Under the pieces are notes generated by a model. It ran no database searches. It was not told the origin of the DNA and saw only the letters and a program-made list of their open reading frames with translations. From Flaccisagitta enflata (lineage: Eukaryota > Chaetognatha > Sagittoidea > Aphragmophora): 64,000 nt of DNA. Position 1 is the first letter of the stretch, and the number at the start of each line of letters is the position of its first letter. Shown here in pieces: positions 39,150 to 49,247 of the stretch. Both the position numbers and the translations under genes were made by a program. Location: assembly GCA_965153355.1 (NCBI GenBank), contig OZ231127.1, positions 56,668,001 to 56,732,000 of the forward strand, given 5' to 3'.

Positions 39150-39301
39150 TTTTTAGTCACGGACACGCGACTCTAGAACTTGCCGTGTCGGTCGGTCGGT
39201 CGGTCGGTCGGTCGGTCGGTCACCTCACGTCACGTCACATTTCTGTTTTACGCTCCTGCCCACCCGTCCGCGACTGGGGGGGAGTGTATACGGCCTTGTT
39301 C
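39150..39301 (-). mobile_element. Family A hairpin-ended repeat
   Basis: TTTTAGTCACGGACACGCGACT end, a nearly pure (CGGT)n array at 39186-39222, CCCACCCGTCCGCGACTG and the TACGGCCTTGTT end. Confidence 0.75.
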
Positions 39302-39704
39302 ATTCTTAGAGTCAGACCAATCCCAATCTCTTTCGGACCTAATGGTAGCTGAATATGATAACGAAAGAAATGACGAATGAATGATGTACGAGTTTACAAG
39401 TGATTTAAAACATTTTCTACGATTTTTGAGCGTGTTGGACGACCGACGGACGGAGCCTCTCATCGAAGTGATACGACGCACCTGAAAACGGTCGTCTGTG
39501 GCGCCCTTTACTCCGTGCAAAGAGCGCGGAACCTCCATTAAGAGAGCATTTATCGGACTTGGCCACGGGGAACGACCGCTGATGCAATTAGAGGAACAGA
39601 ATGTCATTTTTTTTTTTTTTGCCTAAAATATTTTCTGTCTGCATGAATGGAACATGACGGTCAAATGTCAAATACTTAGAAATTCGCTAAGAATAAAGTA
39701 AGCA
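39302..39704. other. Spacer with a family B 3'-end relic at 39425-39489
   Basis: GGACGACCGACGGACGGAGC followed by GTGATACGACGCACCTGAAAA resembles the end of family B. No gene recognised. Confidence 0.4.
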
Positions 39705-39895
39705 AGTGACGCGGGTCACAACATCGTTGCGGAGGGGTGGTCAGGCAGGGGCACCCAACCCCCATCCACACCTCAACCCCTATCCCACTCACAAACATAC
39801 GCAAAATGTTTATAAAAAAAAACACTCGTTTTCCCCTTTTCAACTTGATCCTCATGGACGGATGGACCAACAAACCAGCGGACAGACATTTCATA
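39705..39895 (+). mobile_element. Family A repeat, variant start, 3' end worn
   Basis: GTGACGCGGGTCACAACATCG opening, GGGGTGGTCAGGCAGGGGCA, and a GGACGGATGGACCAAC tract. No clear terminal hairpin. Confidence 0.55.
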
Positions 39896-40326
39896 TTTAC
39901 AGAAGATACAGGTCAGGTAAAATTTTCTCAAGGGCAGATGAATACTTGCGGTTTTTTCTGTTGGCTAGATAAAAAAAAAAAGAAAAAAAAAAACGCTTTT
40001 AGGTGCTCTCCAATTTTCACTAGATCTTTGTTGATGAAGGTGAATTATTTTCAAACAGCAGCTAAAACATGAAAAATTGACCAAAAATCTAAAAGATGGT
40101 AAAATCTTAAAAAAATTGATGGCAATCAAATGTTCAACTATGCAAAATATGTCTGAACCTATGGTGCTACATCACTTTTACCAAAAATATCAAAGAAAAA
40201 TCACCAACAAAAAAAAATCTTTCTTTTTGTGTGGAAGAGAAACTCTTACTTAATTCATACCGTGTCATAATTGAAATAGGGAGTACTAATTTGCTTTTAT
40301 TTAGCTAATATCTATTTATTCCATGG

Positions 40327-40330
<4 letters not shown>
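39896..40330. other. AT-rich spacer
   Basis: Nothing recognised. Confidence 0.3.

Positions 40331-40403
<73 letters not shown>
40331..40403. repeat. (GA)n microsatellite
   Basis: Pure run of about 72 bp. Confidence 0.95.
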
Positions 40404-40406
<3 letters not shown>

Positions 40407-40518
40407 ATGAATTTAAACGAATGCAGATGAATGACGTATTGTACCGGTTCCCTAAGCCACTTGCTTTTCTTTTCCGGTAGACTTGATCTGTGCGCATCCG
40501 TCCGCAACGATATTGTTG

Positions 40519-40550
40519 GAAAAAAGTCGAATTACGTAATTCGACTTTTT
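40519..40550. repeat. Palindrome, about 30 bp
   Basis: AAAAAGTCGAATTACGTAAT then TCGACTTTTT. It centres on TTACGTAA and is related to 32094-32126. The flanking 250 bp is AT-rich and unassigned. Confidence 0.8.
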
Positions 40551-40883
40551 GAAACGTAGGGGAGAAATAAAGTTTTCCATTTTCGGTTTGGGGCAATTTT
40601 AGAAAGTTGTGCAGTTTTTGGGCTGGGATGATACATTTTTTGATACTCACAGCTAAGAAAGAGCTTATTTTTCTCTTTCAAATGGCGCCAACCAGAAGTC
40701 TCTACGATCAATAGTTTAGAAGTTATGAATTTTTGAATCTTTTTTTATTTTTTCGCATTTTCGCGAAAATCGATATTTTTCATTGATCCCATTTTTTCGG
40801 TCTTATGTAACAATAGGGAAGAGTAAACATGTTACGCAAATTGACCCTGACTTTTATGACGCTAGCATTGATATTTTATTCTG

Positions 40884-41285
<402 letters not shown>

Positions 41286-41399
41286 AAAAAAGATCGAAAG
41301 GAAAAAACGCACAGATTGAATAACAAAAACAGACAATCAACCAGACATCATGAAATGCACACACAGAAGAACAAGCACTGAAAAAAGAGACTTCCATTT

Positions 41400-41443
41400 A
41401 CGACTTTTTTCCGGTCGGCGATTAGCCGCCTTTATTGGTAATT
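41400..41443. repeat. Dispersed hairpin motif, inverse of 31363-31404
   Basis: TACGACTTTTTTCCGGTCGG then CGATTAGCCGCCTTTATTGG. Confidence 0.5.
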
Positions 41444-41549
41444 CCGAGTTACTTGTTTTTTTTTCGAGAATTATGATTTCTTTTCCTTTGATCATTCATT
41501 GACTAGCCCAAGACAGGGCAAAGGTCGCGGACGGTTGGGCAGGGGCAGT

Positions 41550-41655
41550 ACTACGGACTATGCCGGATCAACCTATAGGCTAAAAAAGCTATAGCTTAGG
41601 GCCCCGCGCCTCAGGGGGGCCCCGCACCTGCAGCAGCCACCCCTGGAAAAAAAAG

Positions 41656-41686
<31 letters not shown>

Positions 41687-41716
41687 AAAAAAGAAAAGAA
41701 AGAAAGAAAAAAAGAA

Positions 41717-41764
<48 letters not shown>

Positions 41765-42383
41765 AAAAGAAATAAAGAAAAAAAGAAAAAAAAAGGTTGA
41801 GAATGTCATTATTACGTATTTTTGGGGCAGACTGAACTCCAATCCACTTTCCCAAACCTTGAAATAGCGCTTCGCATCTACCTTTCCATGTCGGTAACCA
41901 ATTGCAGTGGTAACGATCTTTCTCCAAACTAAAACGCATAAAAAATGGATAACGCACATCTATCAGCCAAGATTGTTTGAACAATCTTACTCTTTTGTCT
42001 ATCAAGCATGAACTTTAATGAAAAATCAATGTTGATGACATAATCGCAAAATTTGCAGCAAAAAAAAGCCAGGAATGTTTAAATTTTTCCATAGTGATAT
42101 GCTTAACTGTAATGGAAATATCATATTTTGTTGTTTCATTTATCTTAAGTTCTTTAAATATGTCACTTTTAGGCAGACAGGAAGTTATACATGCTAGATG
42201 AAATTTTAATCAACTGGTTTTGAGTTATTTGGTAAAGGGGAGGTGGGTAAAAAGGGGGGGGGGTTAGCAGGGGGGGCAAAGGGGGGGGTTAACAGGGGGG
42301 CAAAAGGGGGGGGGGTTGGGGGGCCCCGCGCCTGTAGCCTAGCTTAGGGCCCCGCACCTTGTTGATCCGGCTTAGACTACGGA
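41550..42383. mobile_element. Non-autonomous DNA element, 818 bp, with 8-bp TSD
   Basis: Ends CTATGCCGGATCAAC (41558) and GTTGATCCGGCTTAG (to 42375) are inverted copies with one mismatch. ACTACGGA flanks both sides (41550-41557, 42376-42383), a perfect 8-bp duplication. Subterminal inverted GGGCCCCGCGCC blocks lie on both sides. The interior has a GAAA array (41650-41796) and G7-G10 runs (42240-42320). No ORF of its own. An 8-bp TSD fits hAT and a few other superfamilies. Confidence 0.85.
41650..41796. repeat. (GAAA)n tetranucleotide array
   Basis: AAAG repeats with A-run interruptions, inside the element at 41558-42375. Confidence 0.95.
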
Positions 42384-42553
42384 ACTACAGTACAACAATA
42401 ATTCACACTTACAGGATCCATCACACATTCAAAATACAAATACAAAGGTAATTCAAAAAGTAACGGACGGATGGAGGGACGGACCGACCAACGGACCGAC
42501 TGACGGACTGACCGACACAGCAAGGTGTAAAGTCGCGTGTCTGTAACTGAAAA

Positions 42554-42821
42554 CTATTCGAATGGCACAAATTCACAATAATCGCAAGTACATGTTAGGG
42601 GGCGTTTCTAGTTAGAGACAATCGCGTTTTGAAAGGGCCACTTGGTCGCTTGCTACGTTTGTTCGCTCGAACAGCTCACTCCACTCACTCGCTCCGCAGC
42701 GCTCTGCTTCGCTACGTTCACTTCGCTCGCTCGCTCCGTTCACGGGCTCGCTCACTCACTTCGCTCACCCCCTCGTGGGACAGTTGAAATACTTGGATAT
42801 TCTTCAATGGGAGCAAACGCG
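42554..42821. other. CGCTCACT-rich spacer
   Basis: 42640-42775 is a degenerate run of TCGCTC/ACTCACT/TTCGCTC motifs. Not a gene. Confidence 0.4.
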
Positions 42822-42986
42822 TTTTTAGTTGCGGACACGCAACTCTGTAAGAGCCTTTGTCCGTCCGTTCGTCCATCCTTCGGTCCGTCGGTCCGTTGGT
42901 GTGCACAAGTCGAAAAGTGTGAAAACTCGCATTTCCACCCCTGCCCACCCGTCCGCAACTGGTATGGCCGTGTATCCGGCCTTGTT
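42822..42986 (-). mobile_element. Family A hairpin-ended repeat
   Basis: TTTTTAGTTGCGGACACGCAAC hairpin end, GTCCGTCCGTTCGTCC array, and GGCCGTGTATCCGGCCTTGT end. Confidence 0.75.
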
Positions 42987-43149
42987 CATCTTCACTAGAA
43001 ACGCGCCCTGAATCGCAGATGGCGCAGAAAATAAGCAACATTCGTAGCAACGGTCTTAACCGTAAAAATGTCAACCTTCAGAGTTTCCCAAACAACTTAT
43101 TGTGTTCCACGATAGTGGAACACTAGATATTCAGAGTTTCTCCGTTTGT

Positions 43150-43734
43150 TTTATATCACATAACTCAGTTTTCTCCAAATATGTGTCACACAGCCTAGTT
43201 TTTTCAATTATGTCACACAACCCAGTTTTCTTCAAATATGTGTCACACAACCTAGTTTTTTCTGTGTGTCAGACAGCCTAGTTTTCTCTTAATGTGTGTC
43301 AGACAGCCTAGTTTTCTCCATTATGTGTCACACAAGCAAGTTTTCTCTGAATGTGTGCCACTCAGCCTAGTTTTCACCATTGTGTGTCACAAGACCCAGT
43401 TTTCTCCGCGTGTGTGTCCCACATCCCAGTTTTATCCATTGTGTGTCACACAACCCAGATTTTAACGAATGTGTGTCACACAGCCTAGTTTTATCCATTG
43501 TGTGTCACACAGCCCAGTATTTTCCAAATGTGTGTCACACAGCCCAGTTTTTTTATTATGTGTCACACAGCCCATTTTTTTCCAAATTGTGTCACACAGC
43601 TCAGTTTTCTCCAAATGTGTGTCATACAACTAAGTTTTCTCCTCTGTAGTCACACAACCTAGTTTACTCTGAAAGTGTGTCAGACAGACCAGTTTTTTCT
43701 GAATGTGTGTCACACAGCCTAGTTCTTTTCACGG
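43150..43734. repeat. Minisatellite, about 30-bp unit (left part)
   Basis: About 18 units resembling GTGTGTCACACAGCCTAGTT plus TTCTCCAAAT. The BEL element interrupts it at 43735, and it resumes at 53463. Confidence 0.9.
43730..43734. repeat. Target-site duplication CACGG, left
   Basis: Identical to 53463-53467. Removing the element plus one copy restores the register of the surrounding minisatellite. Confidence 0.9.
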
Positions 43735-44332
43735 TATTAAAAATGGAATTATGAATTTGACCATTTTTATGTTCTATCTTTCTGTCTCTGTCTATCTTTT
43801 TCTATCCTCTCAAATATCCTATAAATTTCCAGACAGAGAAGGCGCCGGCTTTTCCGTTGTAACCAAAACAATGATTTCTTAAGAAAGAGAACTTTGTAAC
43901 TTATAATTTACAATTTAGTTCCGGTAAAAAGTGAAATGGCATGAAAGCCTATTGGTCAATATTATTGCATTCTGTTTTATGATTGGATACTGTATTTCCA
44001 TTTCGTTCTCTACTGGATACTGATATTCTCTTTGTGTGTGAAAACTGCATCGTAAGAAAGTAACTTTTCCACTTATTCAGTCTTGATTCAAACCTTCCTC
44101 TGCGCACAACCTTCCTTCTCATCCTTTAATAAATTCTATATATTCATAAGAAACCGGGCTTTGTAAATCTAGCCTCTTGATACTCAAAACTTGAGATACT
44201 TAGTTCCTCCTTTATCAGCAGCTATTACGTGTTACAGTTATCTCTACTTATTCAGAATTAGCTCTAGCCTATTCTTAGTTCTAACAGCCGACTAACAGAC
44301 CAACCATTACCCTAAGACGCCAGATCTTTAAA
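43735..44332 (+). repeat. 5' LTR, 598 bp
   Basis: Begins TATTAAAAATGGAATT and ends CGCCAGATCTTTAAA. It differs from the 3' LTR only at 43881 (A versus G at 53011) and 44097 (C versus T at 53227). The start is not TG and the end is not CA. AATAAA at 44128-44133 is a candidate poly(A) signal and TCTATATATT just after it is AT-rich and TATA-like. It would supply the promoter for the element's RNA. Confidence 0.95.
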
Positions 44333-44350
44333 TGGCGTCCCTGGGTTTTG
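44333..44350 (+). promoter_or_regulatory. Candidate primer-binding site
   Basis: TGGCGTCCCTGGGTTTTG begins at the first base after the LTR. TGG is the complement of the CCA end of a tRNA, as expected for a minus-strand primer. I could not match the remaining bases to a particular tRNA. Confidence 0.7.
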
Positions 44351-45148
44351 TGTGACAACCACTAAAAAAAACCTTGTAAAGATATTGAGATAATTCAGTT
44401 TAAATAGAGATATCTTGACGCGATCATCCTTTTGTATCATCTATCTGCATTAGCACTTTATTCAGACATTATTGTGTCATTCAAAATTAATGTCTGGACG
44501 ATTTGCCTATGCAAACCCTCATCATCAATATCATCATTGATTGAAAATCTTCATACGAGAGAGTTTCCGCGTAAGTTGAAGCTTAAAAAAGATCGAGAAA
44601 AAAGTGTACAACCTAGAACTCGCAAAAACGAATCCCTCGACTTGAGTTCTACCCACTATAAGGGAATAAAAATCCGGTTATAGTGAATAAAATCCGGTTG
44701 TAGTGAACACAAGTTCACTATTGAAGGATTCTACTGTTAGAGTCTGAAAATTTGACTAAACTGTTGAGCGAGCCCGGGTACGCTCGAAAACTCAAATCCC
44801 GAGTTTAGTCTAATTCATGGAAAAAAGTCGTAAAATCTAATCCCTTTTTTTCTCTTCTCTTTAGGTGTGTGAGCCTTGGACACGTCAACTAATACATAAT
44901 ATTTCTTTAGGTGTGGAACACTATTACATACATCCCAAATAACCAAGAAAAAACACCAAAAGCGAGTGTGGCACACAAATTTGCACAACTTTTGCACTAC
45001 ATCATTAACACTTTTCATTACTCGCTAAGTGAATCTTATAGCTCAGATTCATCTCTACTTACTAACTGAACTGATACAATCAGACTAGTGCATATTTGCA
45101 TGCATTTTCCCGCAAGGCGGCGATAATTGTAATTTGTTAATTGTTACT
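44351..45148 (+). other. BEL leader, first part
   Basis: AT-rich sequence. Near 44650-44735 are two AATAAAATCCGGTTRTAGTGA units and a small palindrome TAGTGAACACAAGTTCACTA. No ORF of significance; an 83-codon frame at 44432-44683 has no known motif. Confidence 0.6.
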
Positions 45149-45490
45149 TATTCCCACAAGGTGGAAGCATTAATAGGTACCTTTCCCACAAGGTGGAGGC
45201 TTTAATAGGTACCTTTCCCACGAGGTGGAGGCATTAATAGGTACTTTTCCCACAAAGTGGAGGAATAATAGGTACCTTTCCCACAAGGTGGAGGCATTAA
45301 TAGGTACCTTTCCCACAAGGTGGAAGCATTAATAGGTACTTTTCCCACAAAGTGGAGGATTAATAGGTACCTTTCCCACAAGGTGGAGGCATTAATAGGT
45401 ACCTTTCCCACAAGGTGGAAGCATTAATAGGTACTTTTCCCACAAGGTGGAGACCTTAATAGGTACTATTCCCACGAGGTAGAGGCATTA
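45149..45490. repeat. Leader repeat block 1, 11 units of about 32 bp
   Basis: Units resemble CCCACAAGGTGGAGGCATTA plus ATAGGTACCTTT, with single-base and short-deletion variants. Minus-strand frames (VGKVPINASTLWERY) are translations of the repeat. Confidence 0.9.
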
Positions 45491-45815
45491 ATAGATGCTT
45501 GATTCCCGCAAAGCACTGCGGAGGCATTAATAGATACTTGGTAACTGCTAAGCACTGCAGAGGCATTAATAGATACTTGGTAAATGCTAAGCACTGCAGA
45601 GGCATTGATAGATAATTGGTTCCCGATAAGCACTAATTTCCTGCTAAGCACTGCAGAGGCATTGATAGATAATTGGTTCCCGATAAGCACTAATTTCCTG
45701 CTAAGCACTGCAGAGGCATTAATAGGTACTTGATTCCCGCTAAGCACTGCGGAGGCATTTATAGGTACTTGATTCCCGCAAAGCACCGCGGACACATTAA
45801 TTATACTTACACACT
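45491..45815. repeat. Leader repeat block 2, 7 units of 39 or 57 bp
   Basis: Units contain TAAGCACTGCAGAGGCATTA and ATAGATACTTGGT. Two units carry an extra CGATAAGCACTAATTTCC. The GGCATTAATAG motif is shared with block 1, which suggests a common origin. Confidence 0.9.
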
Positions 45816-46145
45816 AAGGCTTAGGCGGATGCCTAACTTTGTGCCTAATTTAGTACCTGTTGCTTAGGCAGAATGCCCGAATTTGTACCTGCTAGGCAGA
45901 GGAAAAACATACCTGTTGCTTAGGCAGAATGCCCGAATTTGTACCTGCTAGGCAGAGGAAAAACATACCTGTTGCTTAGGCAGAATGCCCGAATTTGTAC
46001 CTGCTTGGCAGAATTTGTACCTGCTAGGCAGAGGAAAAACATACCTGTTGCTTAGGCAGAATGCCCGAATTTGTACCTGCTTGGCAGAAGAAAAACATAC
46101 CTGTTGCATAGGCAGTATGCCCGATTTTGTGCCCGCTTGACGGAG
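45816..46145. repeat. Leader repeat block 3, about 5 units of 56 bp
   Basis: Units contain CCTGTTGCTTAGGCAGAATG and CCCGAATTTGTACCTGCTAG plus GCAGAGGAAAAACATA. Confidence 0.9.
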
Positions 46146-46169
46146 AAAAAACACCAATTTCCACAATTA

Positions 46170-46395
46170 AATTGCATATGTGGAGGATGTGTTCACACTA
46201 ACTGTAACTTTGAATTAATTGAAGAGTGTGTTCACACTAAATCCAAAATTGATTTATTCTGAAAAAGAGAGTGTGTTCACACTAAATTCGGCTTTTAATC
46301 TATTCTGAAAAAGCCTGTGTTCACACTCAATCTGAAAATCAGTAACATTTGGAAGGAATGTGTTCATACTAAATCTGATAAACACATTACCACAT
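46170..46395. repeat. Leader repeat block 4, TGTGTTCACACTAAAT units
   Basis: Five copies of GTGTTCACACTAAAT-like sequence spaced 35-60 bp apart, each followed by AAATTGATTTATTCTGAAAA-like sequence. GTGTTCACAC is nearly palindromic. Confidence 0.85.
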
Positions 46396-46506
46396 CACAC
46401 CATTGTCATCTAAATTGAAAAAAGGAAAAGTTCACGCTGAACCTAAATAATATAAAGTTCTTGCTCCAACCCCCCCTCCCCTCACCCTCATCTTAAATCA
46501 ATCTAC

Positions 46507-46540
<34 letters not shown>

Positions 46541-46595
46541 AATTGGAATTTGATGTGTTTGAGGAATTTGAGGAATACAGATAAAGAATGAGTGT
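46396..46595 (+). other. End of BEL leader with an A-rich tract
   Basis: An A30-like run at 46506-46535 lies about 60 bp before the gag start. An ATG at 46588 opens a six-codon frame that stops within the start of gag. Confidence 0.8.
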
Positions 46596-49247
46596 ATGGC
46601 TTCTTTAAGTGATTCTTTGGATGAATTGATGCAGTCAATTGATACACTTATAGAGAAAAATAAATTGCAAGAGGAAGTCATTGATAAACAAAACAATACC
46701 ATATTTCTCCAACATAGTATCATCGAAGAAAGAGATAGCAAAATAGAGCTTCTCACAGAAATCTTGGAGAAACAACTCTCTGAGCAAAATAGTGGATTAC
46801 AAGATTACCCTATCACTACCCCTACCCTACAAGGCATCATGGATGCACATAAACGAACAATCGCGGAATTTGAAAGGACTCTCTCTCCAGAGGATGCTGA
46901 GGGATTGAAAAAAGTGAGAAATGAGAGGAGGACCGTGCGCGCACATATCTCTAAGACAGTCAATAAATTGGATGCTGCTCTTAGATTGGAGGACAAATTT
47001 ACCGTCAAAAGATTAGTCACTGAATTGACTAAAATTCAGGACAAACTAACGGAGAGAGATGAAGCAGTATGGGCCTTGCTAACCGATGAAACGGTAGTCG
47101 CGGATCAGGCACTTGGGGAAGAATGGCCAGATTCTGCAATTGATGCCCTCTCCCGGGCAGATCAATTTTTGGATGGAGCTGATCCGTCTACTGCCCCACC
47201 CCCATCCTCATCCCCATCCTCACAAAACAATAGCATGAAGGCAAGATTGCCAAAAATGGATCTCCCGAAATTTACCGGCAAATCCCCTTTGGAATATCAG
47301 GGATGGTGGAATGCGTTTGAATCACTCATAGATGGTCGATCCGACCTATCAAAGGTCGACAAATTGATCTATTTGAAAAATTGCTGCATTGAGGGTGCAA
47401 GTGGTCTGGCTGATGGATACAGTCTTACCGAGGATAACTATGAACATCTAAAACTTGCACTTAAAGACATGTATGGTCACCCACGTTTAATTCAGCAATC
47501 TCATGCAGAAAATATTTTGGACCTCCACTCCTTTGAAACGGAAAGTATCAAACCGTTTCTCACCACACTCGAGACTTCTATGCGCTGTCTCGCAGAATAT
47601 GGCATTGATATGGAAAATGGGGCATGGATCATAGTTCCCATAGTGCAAAAATTGATGCCGAAGGAGTTAGCGCAAAAATGGCGCGAGGAAATTCACGATG
47701 ATATATCATTTTCGACAAAAAAGTTGATTGAATTTCTGCATGAAAAAATGCTATGCTACGGATCTGCGCAAGAGCAGAAGGCTGATCGAAAGCCAAAGGA
47801 CGCACGACCAAAAACTACCCTCATGCTTGCATCCACAAGCATGACTGCATGCCCATGTTGCGGTCAGAACCACAGGATCTATAAATGTGGAAAATTTCTG
47901 AAAATGGCACCTGCAGAGAGACCCTACTTTGCGTACAAAAATAGACTCTGTCCTAGGTGTCTGGGTCCGTACAGCCCTGAACACTTGAAGAAGTGTGAGT
48001 GGAAATGTAAAAAATGCAATGACTCACATAATCATCTTCTTCATACGGGTCAAAATGAGGGTCAAGGCAGCGGGAGGCATAACTCGCAGACCCATGGATC
48101 TCGCAAATGGCAGAACCCACAAAGTTCGCGAAATGGAAATCCATCAAAAAGACCCTACCAAGGTCAAAAGGTAGAAGGTCAAAAGGGCAACCCCGCCCAA
48201 GCTGCAATTGGCGGCCAAAGGGAGGACACAAATGCCGGTGGGTCGGCTCAAGGCACTGTTGTTAACTCACTACATAGCACCACAAACCATGAAAAAATGG
48301 CAGTGCTAAAAAACTTCAAGGCGGTTCCAAAAGAGAAACCGAATTCTACAGTGCGTTCTCTCATTGATGATGGATCTCAGCGAACGTGGATAAAAATGCG
48401 TACAGCCAAATCTTTGAAACTTCCTGTCGTGCGTCGTGAATTGCTTGCCGTAGCAACTGCTTTTTCGAGCCAACCTAACACACCTAGACTTTATGACATT
48501 GTCAAAGTCAGCCTGAGAACCAAAGATAGTAGGTTCATGGAAATGGAGGCAGTGGTATCTCCTGATGACAAACTTGTATCGGACATGCCTGCGATACGCT
48601 TTGATCCAACAAAAAAGTACCCCCACTTGAAAGGAATCAAATTTGCCGATGATTACCCTCGTGACTCTACCGAGGTAGAACTTCTGATTGGTAATGACTA
48701 TGCCAACCACATCCAAACTGGAAGGAGGATCATTGGGGGTATTGATGAGCCGTGGGCGCTGGAGACCCTGTTTGGTTGGATTTTATCAGGGAATATTTGC
48801 CATGAATCAGCAAATGTTATCTCCACAAATAATGTGCAGGTTACTCGGTTGGAAAATGTGCTCGAAAAATTCTGGGAGATCGAAGACATACCAAATCCTA
48901 ATTCACGGGTGAAAAATATCTTGGACGAAGAAGTCCATGAAAAGTTCAAAAAGACCATCTCCTATGCTGAGTCAAAGCAGCAATACATGGTTGAGATACC
49001 ATACAAAAGTGACGTGGAAAACTTGTCGGACAATTTTGCACCAACCAAAGCTCTTTACCAAAAGCAAATGAGCATGCTGGAAAAAGATCCAGAGAAGATG
49101 AAAACGGTCCAGGATATATTTGATGGACAACTGGATCTAGGCGTTTTAGAACTTGTTCCGGAGGAAGAAACACCAACTGAAAAGGTCCATTATCTTCCAT
49201 CTTGTTCTTCGCCCCGGACATCCAACCACTCCTACCTGAATCGTTAA
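46596..49247 (+). CDS. BEL gag-protease-RT(N-terminal) polyprotein, 883 codons
   Basis: Start ATG at 46596 gives MASLSDSLDELMQS. Residues 1-75 are predicted coiled coil from their charge pattern. About 217-390 (KLPKMDLPKFTGKSPLEYQG onward) is the DUF1759-like gag core that forms the particle. About 418-484 is a Cys/His-rich nucleic-acid-binding region (CPCCGQNHRIYKC, CPRC, CEWKCKKC). A retropepsin-like protease follows near residue 590 with LIDDGSQRTWI, where families usually show D-S-G or D-T-G. From about 795 (YMVEIPYK) the frame enters the BEL reverse-transcriptase N-terminus, reaches YLP and then ends prematurely through a frameshift near 49190. The frame has no internal stops up to there, but the last about 18 residues are out-of-frame sequence. 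Confidence 0.92.
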   Translation: MASLSDSLDELMQSIDTLIEKNKLQEEVIDKQNNTIFLQHSIIEERDSKIELLTEILEKQLSEQNSGLQDYPITTPTLQGIMDAHKRTIAEFERTLSPEDAEGLKKVRNERRTVRAHISKTVNKLDAALRLEDKFTVKRLVTELTKIQDKLTERDEAVWALLTDETVVADQALGEEWPDSAIDALSRADQFLDGADPSTAPPPSSSPSSQNNSMKARLPKMDLPKFTGKSPLEYQGWWNAFESLIDGRSDLSKVDKLIYLKNCCIEGASGLADGYSLTEDNYEHLKLALKDMYGHPRLIQQSHAENILDLHSFETESIKPFLTTLETSMRCLAEYGIDMENGAWIIVPIVQKLMPKELAQKWREEIHDDISFSTKKLIEFLHEKMLCYGSAQEQKADRKPKDARPKTTLMLASTSMTACPCCGQNHRIYKCGKFLKMAPAERPYFAYKNRLCPRCLGPYSPEHLKKCEWKCKKCNDSHNHLLHTGQNEGQGSGRHNSQTHGSRKWQNPQSSRNGNPSKRPYQGQKVEGQKGNPAQAAIGGQREDTNAGGSAQGTVVNSLHSTTNHEKMAVLKNFKAVPKEKPNSTVRSLIDDGSQRTWIKMRTAKSLKLPVVRRELLAVATAFSSQPNTPRLYDIVKVSLRTKDSRFMEMEAVVSPDDKLVSDMPAIRFDPTKKYPHLKGIKFADDYPRDSTEVELLIGNDYANHIQTGRRIIGGIDEPWALETLFGWILSGNICHESANVISTNNVQVTRLENVLEKFWEIEDIPNPNSRVKNILDEEVHEKFKKTISYAESKQQYMVEIPYKSDVENLSDNFAPTKALYQKQMSMLEKDPEKMKTVQDIFDGQLDLGVLELVPEEETPTEKVHYLPSCSSPRTSNHSYLNR

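Larger units (their letters stand above)
41515..42553 (+). mobile_element. Family A repeat split by an inserted DNA element
   Basis: The left part contains GGTCGCGGACGGTTGGGCAG and ends at 41557. The right part resumes at 42376 and carries a GGACGGATGGAGGGACGGAC tract and the worn hairpin GTCGCGTGTCTGTAACTGAAAA (to 42553). Confidence 0.6.

Noticed and set aside
44333-44350. Naming the tRNA primer of the BEL element
   Set aside because: The first bases fit a CCA-ended tRNA but the T-stem positions do not match any tRNA I can recall with confidence.
43150-46395. CRISPR-like arrays
   Set aside because: Units are adjacent tandem repeats without unique spacers, the setting is an animal genome, and part lies inside a retrotransposon leader.
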